A DNA stretch of 64,000 bases from Schistocerca nitens. Taxonomy: Eukaryota; Arthropoda; Insecta; Orthoptera; Acrididae. Position 1 is the stretch's first letter. Every line of letters starts with the position of its first letter. The stretch covers positions 496,636,109 to 496,700,108 of the forward strand of contig NC_064614.1 in assembly GCF_023898315.1 (NCBI RefSeq), given 5' to 3'. The notes under the pieces are model-generated. The model searched no databases. It saw only the letters and a list, made by a program, of their open reading frames with translations, and was not told the DNA's origin. A program made the translations under genes and the position numbers. Of this stretch, positions 30,120 to 41,994 are shown in pieces.

Positions 30120-33100
30120 AAAGGATGATTAGTGTGGAGGGCTGTCAGAAGGGGGTTCCACTGGGATATGAGTAACTGTCTGCTAACCTCCACAAATACA
30201 ATGTGGGGGTAGCTCATTACATAAAATAAAAACATGGGACAGTCTGGTATGACTGACGCAGAGGTGACAGATGATGGTGGATTCCTTCTGAGAAGAATGG
30301 GAGGAGGAAGAGAGCCATGCAGCAGTAGTCTCCTTGACAGAGCAAAGTTTATTAGAGAGGGCAGTAGCCCACCAGACGTTCTGTCTCCAAGTGCGTAGAT
30401 GTCTTATTTGCAGCCACACATATACATCTGGTATCATCAAAGCGAATGGGGGACAAGTAATCCATTCTCTAGCCAAACAGTCTGCAAGTTCAATCCTTGG
30501 GATACTCACATGACCTAGAGAAAGACAACTGAGCAGGCCTTATGACTAAGTGAGAGAAGATTATAACCAACAGATATCACAGGGTGACAATAGTAACATA
30601 GATTGATGGCTTGGAGACTGCTCATTGAGTAACTGTAAATTAAAATCAGTCAAGAGAGGCTTCTCCAATAAAATGTAGGGCTCTGCTAATTGCTATCAAC
30701 TTAGTGTAAAAACACTACATGTTCCTGGCAACGAATGGTGTTACAGACCAGCAGTAGATGTAAAATCATATCCAGTTTTAGAGTCATCAGTGTGAAAGAC
30801 GGCATCCTGAAAAAGTGAAAGAAACAGACACCAAAAGGTCATGGGGGTGACAGACTTTAGGGGCCTGAAATAGATTGATCTAATTCGTGGCCTGGGCCGA
30901 GATTGGGGAAACGGTGGGGGACATGGGAATTATATTCTGAGGAGGAGGTCCAGTTGGAGTGCTGTGAGGTGTATTCCAACTGGTAATCCCAGCTGAGGGA
31001 AGGTGTCAATGGGTTGATGCCCCTCATACATAAAAAGGATAAGATATGTCTACAGGACTACTTTAGAAGGCACCAGTGGCCAGTCGAGCTCCATTACAAT
31101 GAACAGTGTCTAACAGCTCCATTACAATGAACAGTGTCTAACAACTGCAAAGCTGAAGGTGCCACTGAGCCATAAACCTGGCAGCCATAGTCCAACCAGG
31201 ATTGGACCAGAGTCCAGCAAATACAGAAAAAAGTAGTGCAATCCATATCACAAGAAATGTGGGCAAGGAAGCAGAAAATGTGAGGCTTTCATATACTGCT
31301 AGCCTTTAGTTGATGAATACGGGACAGCCAAGTCAGCTTTTTGTCAGTGAGGAGTCCCAAAAATCAAGATTGTGCCACAATGTCCAAGTGTTGGGTGCCT
31401 AAGAAGAGGAGGGTCAGGAGGTACCATGGTATGATGACAGAAATGAATGACCCATATTTTTGCAGGACAGGATTGGAAACCACGGAAAAGCATCCATGCA
31501 GAGGCCCTTTAGATGGTACCTTGGAGCTGCATTCAGCCATGGCTACCGACTGGCAAATACAAAAGTCACTGACATACAGTGCAGAGGTGCCCATCGGTTC
31601 AACAGAGGTCATTAGCCCATTGTTGATGGAGAGGAGGAGTGCAGAGCCCTGAGGAAAGCCATTATCTTGGGTCTGTGGAGAGCAGAGTGTAGCACCAAAC
31701 TCCAACCCGGAACAATTGATGGAATAAAAGCTGATGAATAAAAATTGGTAGAGTCTCATATGGCCCATTAATGGGGGGGTAAGTAAAATGTGATGGCGCC
31801 AGATGGAGTACGTCTTAAGAAGGTTAAAAAAATATTGCAAAGAGGTGTTTTAAATTAGAAAAATCCTGTCAGTTCGAGAAACTAGAATAATCGGCAGGCA
31901 GCCATCCTTTCAAGTAGTTTGCAGGGCATGTTGGCCAGGATGCAACTGTCGATGGATGTTGGCTTGAGGATAGGAATGATGATACTATCCTGCCACTGCA
32001 AAACGAAAATACCACCACACCAAATATGGTTAAAGACCCTGATGAGACAGAGCTAATGGGTGACATTCAGATGCACTATCTGACTGTGAATGGAATCATG
32101 GCCTCAGATTGTGTCCTGAGATGAGGCAAAAGCCTGATGCAGTTCCCAGTCAGTGAAAGATTCATTATACAATTTGGCATGGCGATGGTGAAGGAGGGGA
32201 GTTCTGATCAGCACTGGACGGTAATGGGTGAGGAGAGAGGTGGGGGCAACTGTAAGCTACTATTCTCCCTTTCACAATAGTAGTTCTGGTTGCACAGGTG
32301 ATCGCATCGGTGAAGTCTTCCACAAACTTGTAAATGTAATCTGCAAGAGTTGGAGAAGGTATCAGCAGGGACGTAAGGCTGCCAGTTGGCTCTTCGAAAC
32401 AACCAACATGATTATCAGTCCATCAGGTGGTTGTAAGGAAGTATCGGCATCACAGGAAAGTGGTCAGTGCTACAAATATTGTCATGTAGTGACAAATGTA
32501 GTAAAGAAACAACATGCAATGATTTTGTTAAGAAGGCATCAGTCTTCGTAGAGCTGCACGTGCTGCAGCATCGATTGGTCATTAAGGGGAGACAAACCAA
32601 AATTGAAAAGAAGCCAGTCAATCAGAAGGCCCCGATCAGCTAAAATTGTACTTCCCCCAGGAGGTGGCACACACCAAAATCCTGGGAAAGTTGTTGCATT
32701 AAAATCATCATTTCAAGGTAAATAAATGCTCAGCCCAGAAGTAAATAAATGTTGCAAACGGTGACCACAGGGGCAGTTTTCACTTGCACTGATATTATTT
32801 TTAAAGTGGTATTGGGTGGAGGGGGGCACACTCACTCAGACCCATCCAGATGATCTCTCAGGGCCAGTACAGTTCTGACAGGCTATTCAGAACCCTCAAA
32901 GAGTTCAGGAATAGTTACCTATGAAATGTACATCGTCGAGAGCAACACAGATCGCCAACCATGAGAAAATTGTTGTCATTCTGGAAGGCAACACTAATAT
33001 CCATGTAGTTCCATTGGATAATCATGTAGAGGGAGACTGGGTAAACCATGAAGGCATCGGGAGGACAGGCCATGCCCCAAGTTCACTGTCTATCACCAGT

Positions 33101-33130
33101 ACGGTTGCAACAACATGGTAAATATTGGTT
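30120..33130 (-). pseudogene. Element E ORF2 remnant
   Basis: Endonuclease trace STDHFPV lies near 32460. RT pieces: DSIIIPILKP and CKLLERM near 31990-31900, then WRHHILLT near 31790. DNGFPQGSAL near 31670 and ALYVSDFCI near 31580 follow (Asp-pair damaged: VSD for VDD). RNase H and C-terminal region: IPRIELADCLA near 30500, LSNKL, KESTI.CHL and CVSHTRLSHVFIL, then CICGG near 30185. Alignment with element D is clear block by block. Many frame changes and stops. Confidence 0.7.
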
Positions 33131-33139
33131 CAGAATATG

Positions 33140-33610
33140 ATGGTGTGGAGAAATCTAGTGCTCCTGGGGGTCACCAACTTAGCCTTCTACTGAACGTTTT
33201 CTTTTTCTCTTTCACAACTTTTGGCAGCTGAGACTCTTGTGAGGCCTTATTTGCCGTGGGCATATGAACGGAAGAAGAGCAGGCAGTCCTGGGATCCATT
33301 TCACTCAGCTCCTTCAGCCAATGGCTGATGTCAGGTTGCTTATCTGTAGATTTCTGGGAGAAGTTTCCTCGACAGAGAGCCCTGTAACTGGCAGGTGCTG
33401 GAGGAGGATGCTCCTTCTTCAGCTGGGTGCGAGGATTGGTTCTCAAAGATGGTAGTGCTGGAACCACAAGATTTGGGGTCTACCTTCCCATGGTCAAGTC
33501 TGTTTGGGTGACTGCCCAAGATCAATGTCGAGGGAGTAAATATGCCAGGTACTGCTGACAACCTGACCATAGCAGTGGCAAAAGTCAATATCATTGAGGC
33601 TGGATAAAAT
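33140..33610 (-). pseudogene. Element E ORF1, C-terminal part
   Basis: Ser/Pro-rich tail in broken frames (SSHPAEEGASSSSTCQLQGS and similar), placed just before ORF2 as in C and D. Identity rests on position and composition; the zinc knuckles are missing here. Confidence 0.45.
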
Positions 33611-34339
33611 TACTATATAAGGGGCATACAAATGAGAACAAGACAGATGGGAAAAAATTTGGACAGGAGTGACTCTAGCACATAGGGTTCCATACAGACT
33701 TAATTATGTAGGTAGACAGTTAATCAATTCCGGAAATTGATAATCTTGACAATTTTTGCCTGTTATCGACACATACTGGCAAAATATTGGTCCCAGGGAG
33801 TCTGAGACTTTAAAGAACGTTTTAATTTCGAAGTATGAAGGCGGACAACAAATGACAAAAGAAATATTATTTTTGTGAGATTTAATTACAAATAATCAAT
33901 TTCTAGATTTTCTTTCCATTACTTGCACTGGGAAACCTCAGTTCTTACCAAATTTCATGATCCTATGTGAATGGAAAGTACCCTATAGGTCCTAATGAGT
34001 GAACATGCAAATATCAAAATACATTGAATAAATGGCCGTATCTTTTGATTCCACTGGCTTATAAGCTTCAGTTTTTTTTTCTTTTTTTCTTTTCTTTTTT
34101 TTTTTTTTTTTTTTCACTGCCAACGGACTGTAAACCTCTGTAACTGCCATAAATGTCAATTTGATACATTTACTTGCTTCTGAAAAAAACTATTTTCAAC
34201 AATCAATCAATCAGACAGACAGACAACAAAGTGATCCTATAAGGGTTCTGTTTTTCACCAATTGAGGAACAGAACCCTAAAGAAATTGAGTCAAGTACCC
34301 TAAAAAAGAAAGTGAAATGTTCATTATTTCAAAAGTATG
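33611..34339. other. Insertion DNA, AT-rich, with T-run and hairpin repeat
   Basis: It contains a pyrimidine/T-rich run at about 34071-34114. It also has an imperfect inverted repeat at 34236-34274, with AGGGTTCTG at one end and CAGAACCCT at the other. I recall that hairpin from widespread insect repeats. Confidence 0.4.
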
Positions 34340-34540
34340 TGCCATAACTGTCATCCCACAATGATCGAGATAGTCAATGCCTTCATGAAAAAATGTGTGC
34401 TGTTGCCTATGGAACCATGATTGTGCTCAGGCATGCACCTCTCCACTGAAGCAAAGCTAAAGCCTCTGATGTCTCTCTTTAGTGCTCCAAAAATATGGAG
34501 TCTGACCCATTCTCTAATATGGATCTCAAGCATGGATTAT
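34340..34540 (-). pseudogene. mariner transposase C-terminal fragment (minus)
   Basis: HIFGALKRDIRGFSFASVER resembles the FHLFGPLKKHL...RFA segment after the third catalytic residue of mariner transposases. Short and broken. Confidence 0.45.
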
Positions 34541-34599
34541 GTCATCTAACCAAACAAAACCAATTCTATCTGCTGACTGGAGGATGCTTCAAATAGCTG

Positions 34600-35040
34600 G
34601 AGATCTATGCTATGACTTCCCAACAACTTTGTTTTATGACACACTTCAAAGCCAAGAGCATGCTAGACAGAATAAAAGAACAAATCACGAGAATCTTACA
34701 TGGGGAGAGATCGGGACTGTATGGAAAATGTGTGGGCAGGCTCACATGTTGCCAAGGTTGTTTAGGCTATGCTGCAGAAGTATCACTGAGAAGCCCTTAC
34801 ACATCCTCCGAAGGTGTTCGATCTCTCCCCATGCAATTTCCATATTCTTGTACATCTGAAGAAAGACATTTGTGGCCATCGATTTGTTTCAGATGAAAAG
34901 GTTCATTCCTGGGTGCAATCGTGGATCTGTAAGCAAACGCAAAATTTCTCCATGAAGGCAATGACCATCTTGTCTCATACTGGGATAAATATATTAACAG
35001 TTAAGGACATTACTTCAGAAATAATAAACAGTTCACTTGA
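34600..35040 (+). pseudogene. mariner transposase C-terminal fragment (plus)
   Basis: FDLSPCNFHILVHLKKDICG followed by HRFVSDEKVHSWVQSW aligns with the mariner SPDLSPCDFHLF...LKKHL block (34814-34915). A degraded upstream piece lies at 34740-34810. It is inverted relative to the copy at 34340-34540. Confidence 0.6.
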
Positions 35041-35389
35041 TTTTTTTTCCCCATCTGTCTCATTTTTACTTGACTACCCCTCAAAATTTTTCCAAGCTTC
35101 AAAGTATGAGAGGCAATCTGTGAACATCAGCTACTGGATTTTGCATTTCTTAATTAGGGTAGCTTATTTGGAGGTTGGTGAGGGTGGTCATTCCCACAGT
35201 TGACACACACAGGTGGTAGGGTACACGGTGAATTTTCGTGGAGTGGCCTGCCAGAGTCTCTACAAATCACGTGTGTACACTGTGATTACATACCTTGTCT
35301 TTCCAAAATTCTTTGAGACTGGATTAATAGTAATAAAAAAACAACTGTTAATATTGTGGTTTTAATGTTTCAGATATTCTATGTAGTCT
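35041..35389. other. Unassigned insertion DNA
   Basis: No coding or repeat signal recognised. Confidence 0.35.
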
Positions 35390-35945
35390 CCCCCAACTTG
35401 AATACAAAGCACAGAACTTTTATATAACTGTATGTAACTGTCAGAAAAGTTCTCCTTTGGGATGCAGTTTAACTCGCATGTCACACTGCACCTTCTTCAG
35501 TCTTGCCAAACACTAAGGGACCCAGTATGCAATTTTTTTTTCTTTCCCTAATGATAACAACACGTCTTGTCACCCATGATGATCTTTTCCAGAAAGCAAC
35601 TGTCCATGTTTAATTGTAATCAAATTGCAGTACACACTCATGTGCTGTTGGTTCTGTTCAAGAGTCAAGATGTGTGTGACTAACTTTGCACACATTTTTC
35701 TCTCCTTCAAAACATTCTGTAGAATGTCTCAAACACTTGATTTAGGGATACATTCAGTTCATTGCTCCACTGCAATTTGTGACCCCATAATGTCGACACA
35801 CTATGGCTGCACATCCTATACTTAACACTGCCTGCTCATAAATGACTTGTCAAATGCACATTTGTTGTTTACAATTGTTAGTTCGCACGCCTCTGTAGTT
35901 ACTGCTGTGATGATGTCACTTATACACTTGGGATAAAATTAGTCT
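35390..35945 (-). pseudogene. mariner transposase N-terminal/central fragment (minus)
   Basis: The minus strand gives DILQNVLKERKMCAKLVTHI followed by LTLEQNQ. This matches the helix-turn-helix end of mariner transposases (ILHE.L.MRK.CAKWVPRLLT.EQK). A decayed region corresponding to GDETW follows. It sits against the broken end of the E ORF1. Confidence 0.5.
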
Positions 35946-35954
35946 GGAACTTTT

Positions 35955-36600
35955 GGACAGAAAGTGCATGCCCAAAATGTTGGCATTTAAAGCTCCCAAC
36001 CGAGAGTGGGAAATATGACTTCACATCACAGTGGTAAACCATGTCTTACATCTTTTCTAAAAGGGAATCTCCCTCAAAAGCAAGGATGAATGTGCTGGAG
36101 TCACTCTTGTTGTCTGGTGTGTCTTGACACACAATATGTATAAAGAGGATCCCTGCATCTCCAAGTGTTCGTACAACTAATCCATCTGCAGTATTAGGTC
36201 CCACTGAAAAACTAATCCCTGTACTATGTCTGGGTTCTTATGGGGTATTGTGGTAGCAGGTACATCACAAAATTATAAACAATAGAGCAATGCCTAGAAC
36301 TTGCCTTAAGATGGAACCATTTCTTAATGTACTCAGGGATGAAAGCCTGCCAAATATATTTTCCACTGTGAGAAAGGGCTCTCTATCTGTCAGGAACAAA
36401 ACCAAGAAACGAGGAAAGTAAATTTTTGCAAATCACTTGGTTTTGATTTCTTTTCATGGTGTGACCAAGGAAGGAAAGTTCATAGGATCCTAATAACCTG
36501 CATTGAATTGTGATCTGTCTAAAGAGACTGACAACCCCTTGTGGCCACTGCCCGATAATTCTAGTCTTATTACACACCGTGTTGTTGCCAAGTCAAACAA
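35955..36600 (-). pseudogene. Element E ORF1, N-terminal half
   Basis: Broken frames give TTIPHKNPDIVQGLVFQWDL near 36250-36190, then FILAFEGDSLLEKM near 36090-36050, VYHCDVKSY and the first knuckle FKCQHFGH near 35990. These match the D ORF1 segments VQGVIFHRDL, FILAFEGDTLPE and CFKCLCFGH in order. Reading stops at the mariner junction near 35950. Confidence 0.6.
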
Positions 36601-36930
36601 AGCCTCTCCCTACGAGTGTCACCCAGCCAAAGCCAAAACCACATGGCATGATGGCCTGCGTCCAGTCACAGTACCCCTAAATAGACAGACACCTACTCCA
36701 TGGCATACAGCATACACAGATGAGTTGACAGCTCAGGCACCAATAGTGTGAACCCTGCACGGTCAGGGGGACTACTGCCGTATGGGTAACTGATCCCACC
36801 CCCCTCTCCCCTCCATGGCCTGGCTACCATGCTGGGTGCTGTTCAACCTTCCCCACATATCCTGTAAAAGGATTTTGAAAAGGTAGAGGTTAAACCCAGA
36901 TGTGAGGAGCACACATAAGTTAAAAAAATA
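36600..36930 (-). other. Element E 5' UTR remnant
   Basis: In minus sense CCTGAGCTGT and GGCTTTGGCTGGGTGACACT match the D 5' UTR (CCTGAGCTGTGACC and TGTGGCTGGGTGGC). The start is approximate. Confidence 0.5.
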
Positions 36931-37639
36931 CGTTATAAAATAAAGGGAACAAAGTGGAAAAGTCTGTAACTGATATCCTAAGAGTGGGATACGTGGTCAG
37001 CTGGGAATCCATCCTGGAGAATAAGTCTGAGAAAAGACACCATCAGAGAGTAAAATTGCAGCACAGGAAAATCAGTAGTAGTACAATGGCTTGGTGGCCC
37101 ATGCTCTTCATTCTCAAAAAAAAGCCTTGAGAGCCTCCTGGAGGGGAGAGAGGCAGAGGGTGATCATTCAGTGTGTGGAATGAACTGATATGTTTCTCTG
37201 CTCTTCCTGGAACAACAATACTCAGAACTATATGGGTAAGCATAAGGGTACTACACTGATGAAAGGTATTCCTACACTGAATCATATTGAATTCCAGTGG
37301 ATGGCAGTCTATCTCCTGCCTTCCTCACTATGAAATTCATATGGTAATTACAGTTCTTGTGATCATCATGAGCCACTGGTAGATTTTTCATAGTGGGATA
37401 TATAATGTGTAAGTAATGTCTGCGATCTTTTTGTTGGTATTTTTCAGTTGCAGATGCTGTTAATGTACTCTGTTTTCAATATGCCATTTCATTCTGGTGG
37501 ATGGCGGCTTAAGTCATGTTGTTTACTAGCCCTACAAGTCTAGTGAAGATGGTGATATGTTGGGAGGGGGGGGGGGTGACAGGAGGGGGAGGTTTTGGTG
37601 GTTTGCAATGGATTATGTAGTATACTAGACACAAAAAGG
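36931..37639. other. Unassigned DNA
   Basis: G-runs near 37565-37590 and an 80-codon minus frame (37043-37285) without known motif. Nothing else recognised. Confidence 0.35.
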
Positions 37640-38962
37640 TAGTCCCGTAAGTCTGGTAAGTTTCCATGAAAGAATGGAACATTTTTGTTGTGCCTTCATT
37701 GTTGCCAAGCTTGAATATTCCATGAAAGAAATTCAACGATGTACAGCATCCAGTTCTTTATTGACAGCCTTCTGAATTGGTCAGTCTGTTGACTGTGACT
37801 ACAACTGCAAAAATTGAGTTTTGTGCCATTATTAAACATTCTCATTTGCAGCATTGGACTACTGCATAAATCAAAATAGAACTGGATGAAGTTCACGTGG
37901 ACTCTGCTCCGTCATTGAAGACCATCTACTTTTGGATTAAAGAATTTAAACATGGTCAGATAAGCACCAAAGAAAAAGTGTTCTCTGGCTGTCCAATTGA
38001 GGTCACTGCAAGGAAAACCATTCACAAAATCGGTGATACAGTAATGCAAGATGGCCAAATAAAAATTCATGAGATTGGTGAGACTGTAAGCATCTCAATT
38101 GAGCGAGTGCATAATATCCTGCACAGAGAATTAGCTATGAAGAATCCGTGTGCGAGGTGTGTGCCACAACTGCTCACAGTCAAATAAAAATGCATCTGGC
38201 ACAACATTTCAGCACAATGTCTGGTGATGTTTTATGGCAACTTGCAAGGCTTTTTGTGCCAATTTGTGACTGCTGATGAAACCAGAATGCATAATTATAC
38301 ACCAGCATCAAAACAGCAGTCAAAACAATGGACAAATGCTGCTGAAAGTGCACCAAAAGTAGGGAAAAAGCATTTGACAGCTCGTACAGTAAGGTCCAAT
38401 GTTTCTTGGGCTTCACAAGGGACAACTCTCATAGATTACCTGAAAAATAATAATAACAACAACAACAACAACAACAATAATAATAATAAATAAGTAAATA
38501 AAATAAGAATGCAGAACTGTAACTGAACCCTATTATGCTTCACTGCTGCATTGTTTGAAAATTGTGTTGGCTGAAACAAGACCAAAGTTGGCAAGCAAAA
38601 AAGTACTCTTTCACCAGAATAATTCACCATCCCACACATCAGCGACAACAGTGGTGACTGTGCACGAACTGGGCCTTCAGTTGGCTCCTCAGCCACACTA
38701 TTAACTACATTTGGCCCCAAGTGACTTCTTCCTGTTCCCTAACTTGAAACTTTTGGCTTGCTGGAAAGAAATTTTTATCAAATGAGGTGATAGTTGTGGT
38801 CTATGAGTATCTTGCACTGTTCAACAGTACCTGTTTCTCTGATGGGATTAAAAAGCTGAGAAATCACTGAATAAAGTGTGTATCCCTCAAACAAGACTAT
38901 GTCAAGAAGTAAGGTGGGTTTGTTAAGAAACAAACATTATTTTCTTGCTTTTTTCCAGACTT
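37640..38962 (+). mobile_element. mariner transposon remnant
   Basis: GTAAGTCTGG at the left and its inverse CCAGACTTAC at the right mark degraded inverted ends. The transposase runs in plus sense. From 37897: DSAPSLKTIYFWIKEFKHGQ, SGCPIEVTARKTIHKIGD, then ILHRELAMKNPCARCVPQL. From 38262: FVTADETRMHNYTP with the first catalytic Asp region, then SKQWTNAAESAPK. Later broken pieces include a YDYLA-like stretch and FSDGIKKL. An AAT/AAC microsatellite (38447-38490) and frameshifts interrupt it. Confidence 0.75.
38447..38490. repeat. AAT/AAC microsatellite inside the mariner remnant
   Basis: Trinucleotide array of AAT and AAC units that replaces transposase coding sequence. Confidence 0.9.
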
Positions 38963-39134
38963 ACCAAGCCACTGCCGAAAGTATTTATAATGGTGTTGAT
39001 GACACTGTTATATGTCAAGATACTACTGTTTTACTTTGACCAATGACATTACTGTTGTCACTATTTTTTCACAACTTGAACATTAGAATACTTTTATATC
39101 AAGGTTAGGTTGTAAGGCTACAGTCTGGTATCGA

Positions 39135-39980
39135 GTTAGCAAAGCAAACAAATGGGTCAGAATATACTAGTCCTTTCCCCACCTCTGTGTCCAACACATC
39201 CTCCCATCTTGATATATCTCCTCCTCCCTACCTTCTCTGTCTCTTCATCTTGTCCACCCCCTCTCTTTCTCCAGTTCATTTACCCAATATCTCTGACGAT
39301 ATCTTCCGTCCCCTCTCTCTTTTCATCTCTGCCACCTCCTCCTCCTTTTCCATCTGCCCATTAACCATCTACACGCCCACCTTCCTCATGAATCTTCCTC
39401 TCCTCCTCTCTCTCCATCCATTTCCTCATCCCCATCACTCTGTTCATACCCTCCTCTATCCATCTCAACCTGTCCCCAGCAATGCTCATTGGCACATGTA
39501 GCCCCTACAGTACAATTCAATAAAGCAGACCAGTACCACTCCCACAACATGCCTGCCATTCAGGGCAGGCTACATAGCAGGGGCTTGCTAATCATTTATT
39601 TGCCCCTGATGTACAGGCCTCCATGCAAAGCAGGGTCGTGCAACTCCAACACAACAATCCTGTCGTTCTGGCAGCCTACATGTCAGGGTCTGGAAAACTG
39701 TTCCTTGCCTGGCATGTCAGCTCCACTGCAAATCAGGTTGATATGGCAGGCCGATACTGCTCCCATAGCACACACCTGTTATGCAGGACAGCCTATACAC
39801 CAAGCTGGTAAAAAAAAAAAAAAAATGTTTTTGCCCATACATCCGCTCCTGTTGGAACTAGGAGATGCTGAACTCCACAGCACTGATACTCATGAGGCCT
39901 GCTGTTTCTGTACCAAATTTGAATGATATTGAGCCGAGAATTTGGGAGGAGATCCCAGACACACACTTTGTTTTATATAT
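39135..39980 (-). repeat. Dispersed repeat, second copy (inverted relative to 18.9-19.6 kb)
   Basis: The CT-rich block 39180-39480 and the stretch 39835-39960 match, in reverse complement, the AG-rich block at 19319-19620 and the stretch at 18890-19010. Order is conserved. An A-run near 39809-39825 is unique to this copy. Class unknown. Confidence 0.5.
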
Positions 39981-40459
39981 GTAACAGATTGTGCACTCTA
40001 AAGTTATATTTAAATCCCTGAAGAATGCCCCTATTTTTTCCATTGTGATATGAATTTTCAAGTATTAATGTGTTTGAATGTATTAATAACAAGAATGTCC
40101 CAACTCAAATCCTCATATTCCTGTGGGTGACTAGTTAGTTTGTCTGTTTAATTTTGCTAATGTTTTCATGTTGTTATATCACTCACTTGTCATTTCTTGA
40201 TGCTCGTACCTCTGCCATGTTAATGACCTCATCAGAGCATTTGCTTGTTAATGCATTGTTAACTAATCCCATAATTTCACCTTAATATGCTCTAAATAAA
40301 TAGCCTTACATATTTTAATGTTTGTGTCTGATTCTCGTGAGGTCTAATGTAAGAGTATTTGTCATTTCATTTCACTGTTTTCTATGCATGACATTAGCAT
40401 ACGTTTGTCTGTATTGTGACTAGCCGTACCCCATCTCCAGGTCTCCAAATTTTCTGATG

Positions 40460-40468
40460 ATTTGACAT

Positions 40469-40502
<34 letters not shown>
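40460..40502. repeat. CA/TA microsatellite
   Basis: A short CA array runs into a perfect TA array. Confidence 0.95.
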
Positions 40503-40503
<1 letters not shown>

Positions 40504-41808
40504 GGTTATGAAATGAATTTGTCAATGAGCAAACTCAAAGAGATATGAATATTAACAACCAGGTCATTCTGAAGTACAGTTAATAACAATGTGCTTTTCA
40601 CATTTCTTTGTGGCTTATCCAACTCTACATTCTTTCTGAGATTGTCACCCGCTGAGAATAACATATGGGATTGGTTAGAAACAAATCACAACTTACTTTT
40701 TGTAATCATGTATTTTGTTTACTAGGCAGCCTGGTGGTACTACCTCCAGATATTATGATGCAAAGCAACAACTTTGGATCCATCATCTGTGGGCATCAGA
40801 TGAATAAAAATTGTACACTTGTTTTAACATGATTGGTGCTTATGGAATCAGTGTTTATTCCTTGAAAGGACAATACAGTTCGCTATGTTGCTCAAGAGAT
40901 ATCTTACAAACTGCTGCTACAAAAGGCACCAGGTCTCTTGCATAGCTGATACAGAATCTAACAGATACCCCATCAATTCCAGTGGATGTCCCTCCCTCAA
41001 AAGACTTTAGCCTACATTTTGACTGTGTGAAGACATCTCTACGGGTCACATTCTCATCTTTGTGTGAAGATTGAGATGACAAGCAATAATGCAATCTTCT
41101 TAACTACAGCAACTTGAACTGGCCAAATCTAGCATTTCAATCTTCACTTTACAATCTTAGGTTACAGTATCGGTGCAACCAATGAGGAAATGAATTGACT
41201 AAATTTATCAACTACCTGATATTATAATCGCCAAACATCTAGAGATTTATCTTTAAACCAGCATATGAGATTTTGCAAAATTTCACTGTATTTAAGCAAA
41301 CAACAAAGGAAAACACTCCAGGCACACCGTACCATGATTCATGGAAATAAACTCTCTATTAACCAAACTAGGGGAAACTGCTAACAGCAGAAAATACCAA
41401 CACTACTGAGGGAGCAGTGGGGGCGGGGAGAGGATGCAGGTTTTACACATTTCCATTCCAACACATACCTGTTGGCTCCCTTATATATTTCCCTTCGCGG
41501 CCTGTCTCTACTACACTGTTTCCTTAAACCACCGAAGAGAGAACTCTAAAATTTAGCAGTAAAAGTGAGTTTCAAATTACAAACACTACTTTGTCAACAG
41601 TACTTATTTCCCTCTTCGTTTAGTTTCATTACTTTCATGTTCCGTCTTCTTTAAAAAATAACAAACTAATGATGTTTCCATTATTAAACTTTCAGTCATT
41701 AGGAATACAATGAAGCACACCGGTAGTTGGGCGTTATAAGCAATCCGTAAACTGTCAGTGAGACCAAACAGGATGGTATTCCCGTCCACAGAGAATACCG
41801 ATACTTAC
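40503..41808 (-). other. Intron or intergenic DNA downstream of the SANT exon
   Basis: Minus-strand sequence after the exon donor at 41808. A possible reverse-transcriptase scrap (GTSTGIDGVSVRF near 41000) is too short to assign. No second exon found. Confidence 0.4.
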
Positions 41809-41994
41809 TTGTTTGACAGCACTATGGGAGTTAAATTCCTCACACACCGACTGCCATGTGTTAGATCGTATTGCAATTGACAAAATATCGAAATTCTCTG
41901 GTTCAACCAGGTTAAGATGTTTTCTTAGAATATCAAACAAAATAGAACTTTCTTCTTCAGAAAATGGTGAACAACGTCTTATTACTTTTGCCAT
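41809..41994 (-). CDS. SANT/Myb-like DNA-binding protein, first coding exon
   Basis: ATG at 41994-41992 opens a 62-codon exon. It ends exactly at a textbook splice donor, CAA followed by GTAAGTATC (GT at 41808-41807), phase 0. The peptide begins MAKVIRRCSPFSEEESSILF and continues with NTWQSVCEEFN. FSEEE...L, a Trp about 30 residues later and EEFN fit the first two helices of the Myb/SANT-like domain of zeste/NAIF-type proteins (PF13873 type, from memory). Likely a nuclear DNA-binding protein. It is divergent from RBM22 with 809 bp between the two ATGs. The rest of the gene was not found. Confidence 0.72.

Larger units (their letters stand above)
30120..36930 (-). mobile_element. Decayed non-LTR retrotransposon E (D-related), with mariner insertions
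   Basis: One long minus-strand element, in transcript order: a 5' UTR like that of D (36930-36600), ORF1 front half (36600-35955), foreign DNA with three mariner remnants (35945-33610), ORF1 tail (33610-33140), ORF2 (33130-30120). The ORF1 halves are broken between the first zinc knuckle and the Ser/Pro tail. All frames carry many stops, so E is much older than D. Confidence 0.65.

Noticed and set aside
40855-41094. A second exon of the SANT gene or a reverse-transcriptase gene on the minus strand
   Set aside because: No acceptor in phase with the 41809 donor and no continuation of the SANT domain. The GTSTGIDGVSVRF similarity to RT linker sequence is too short.
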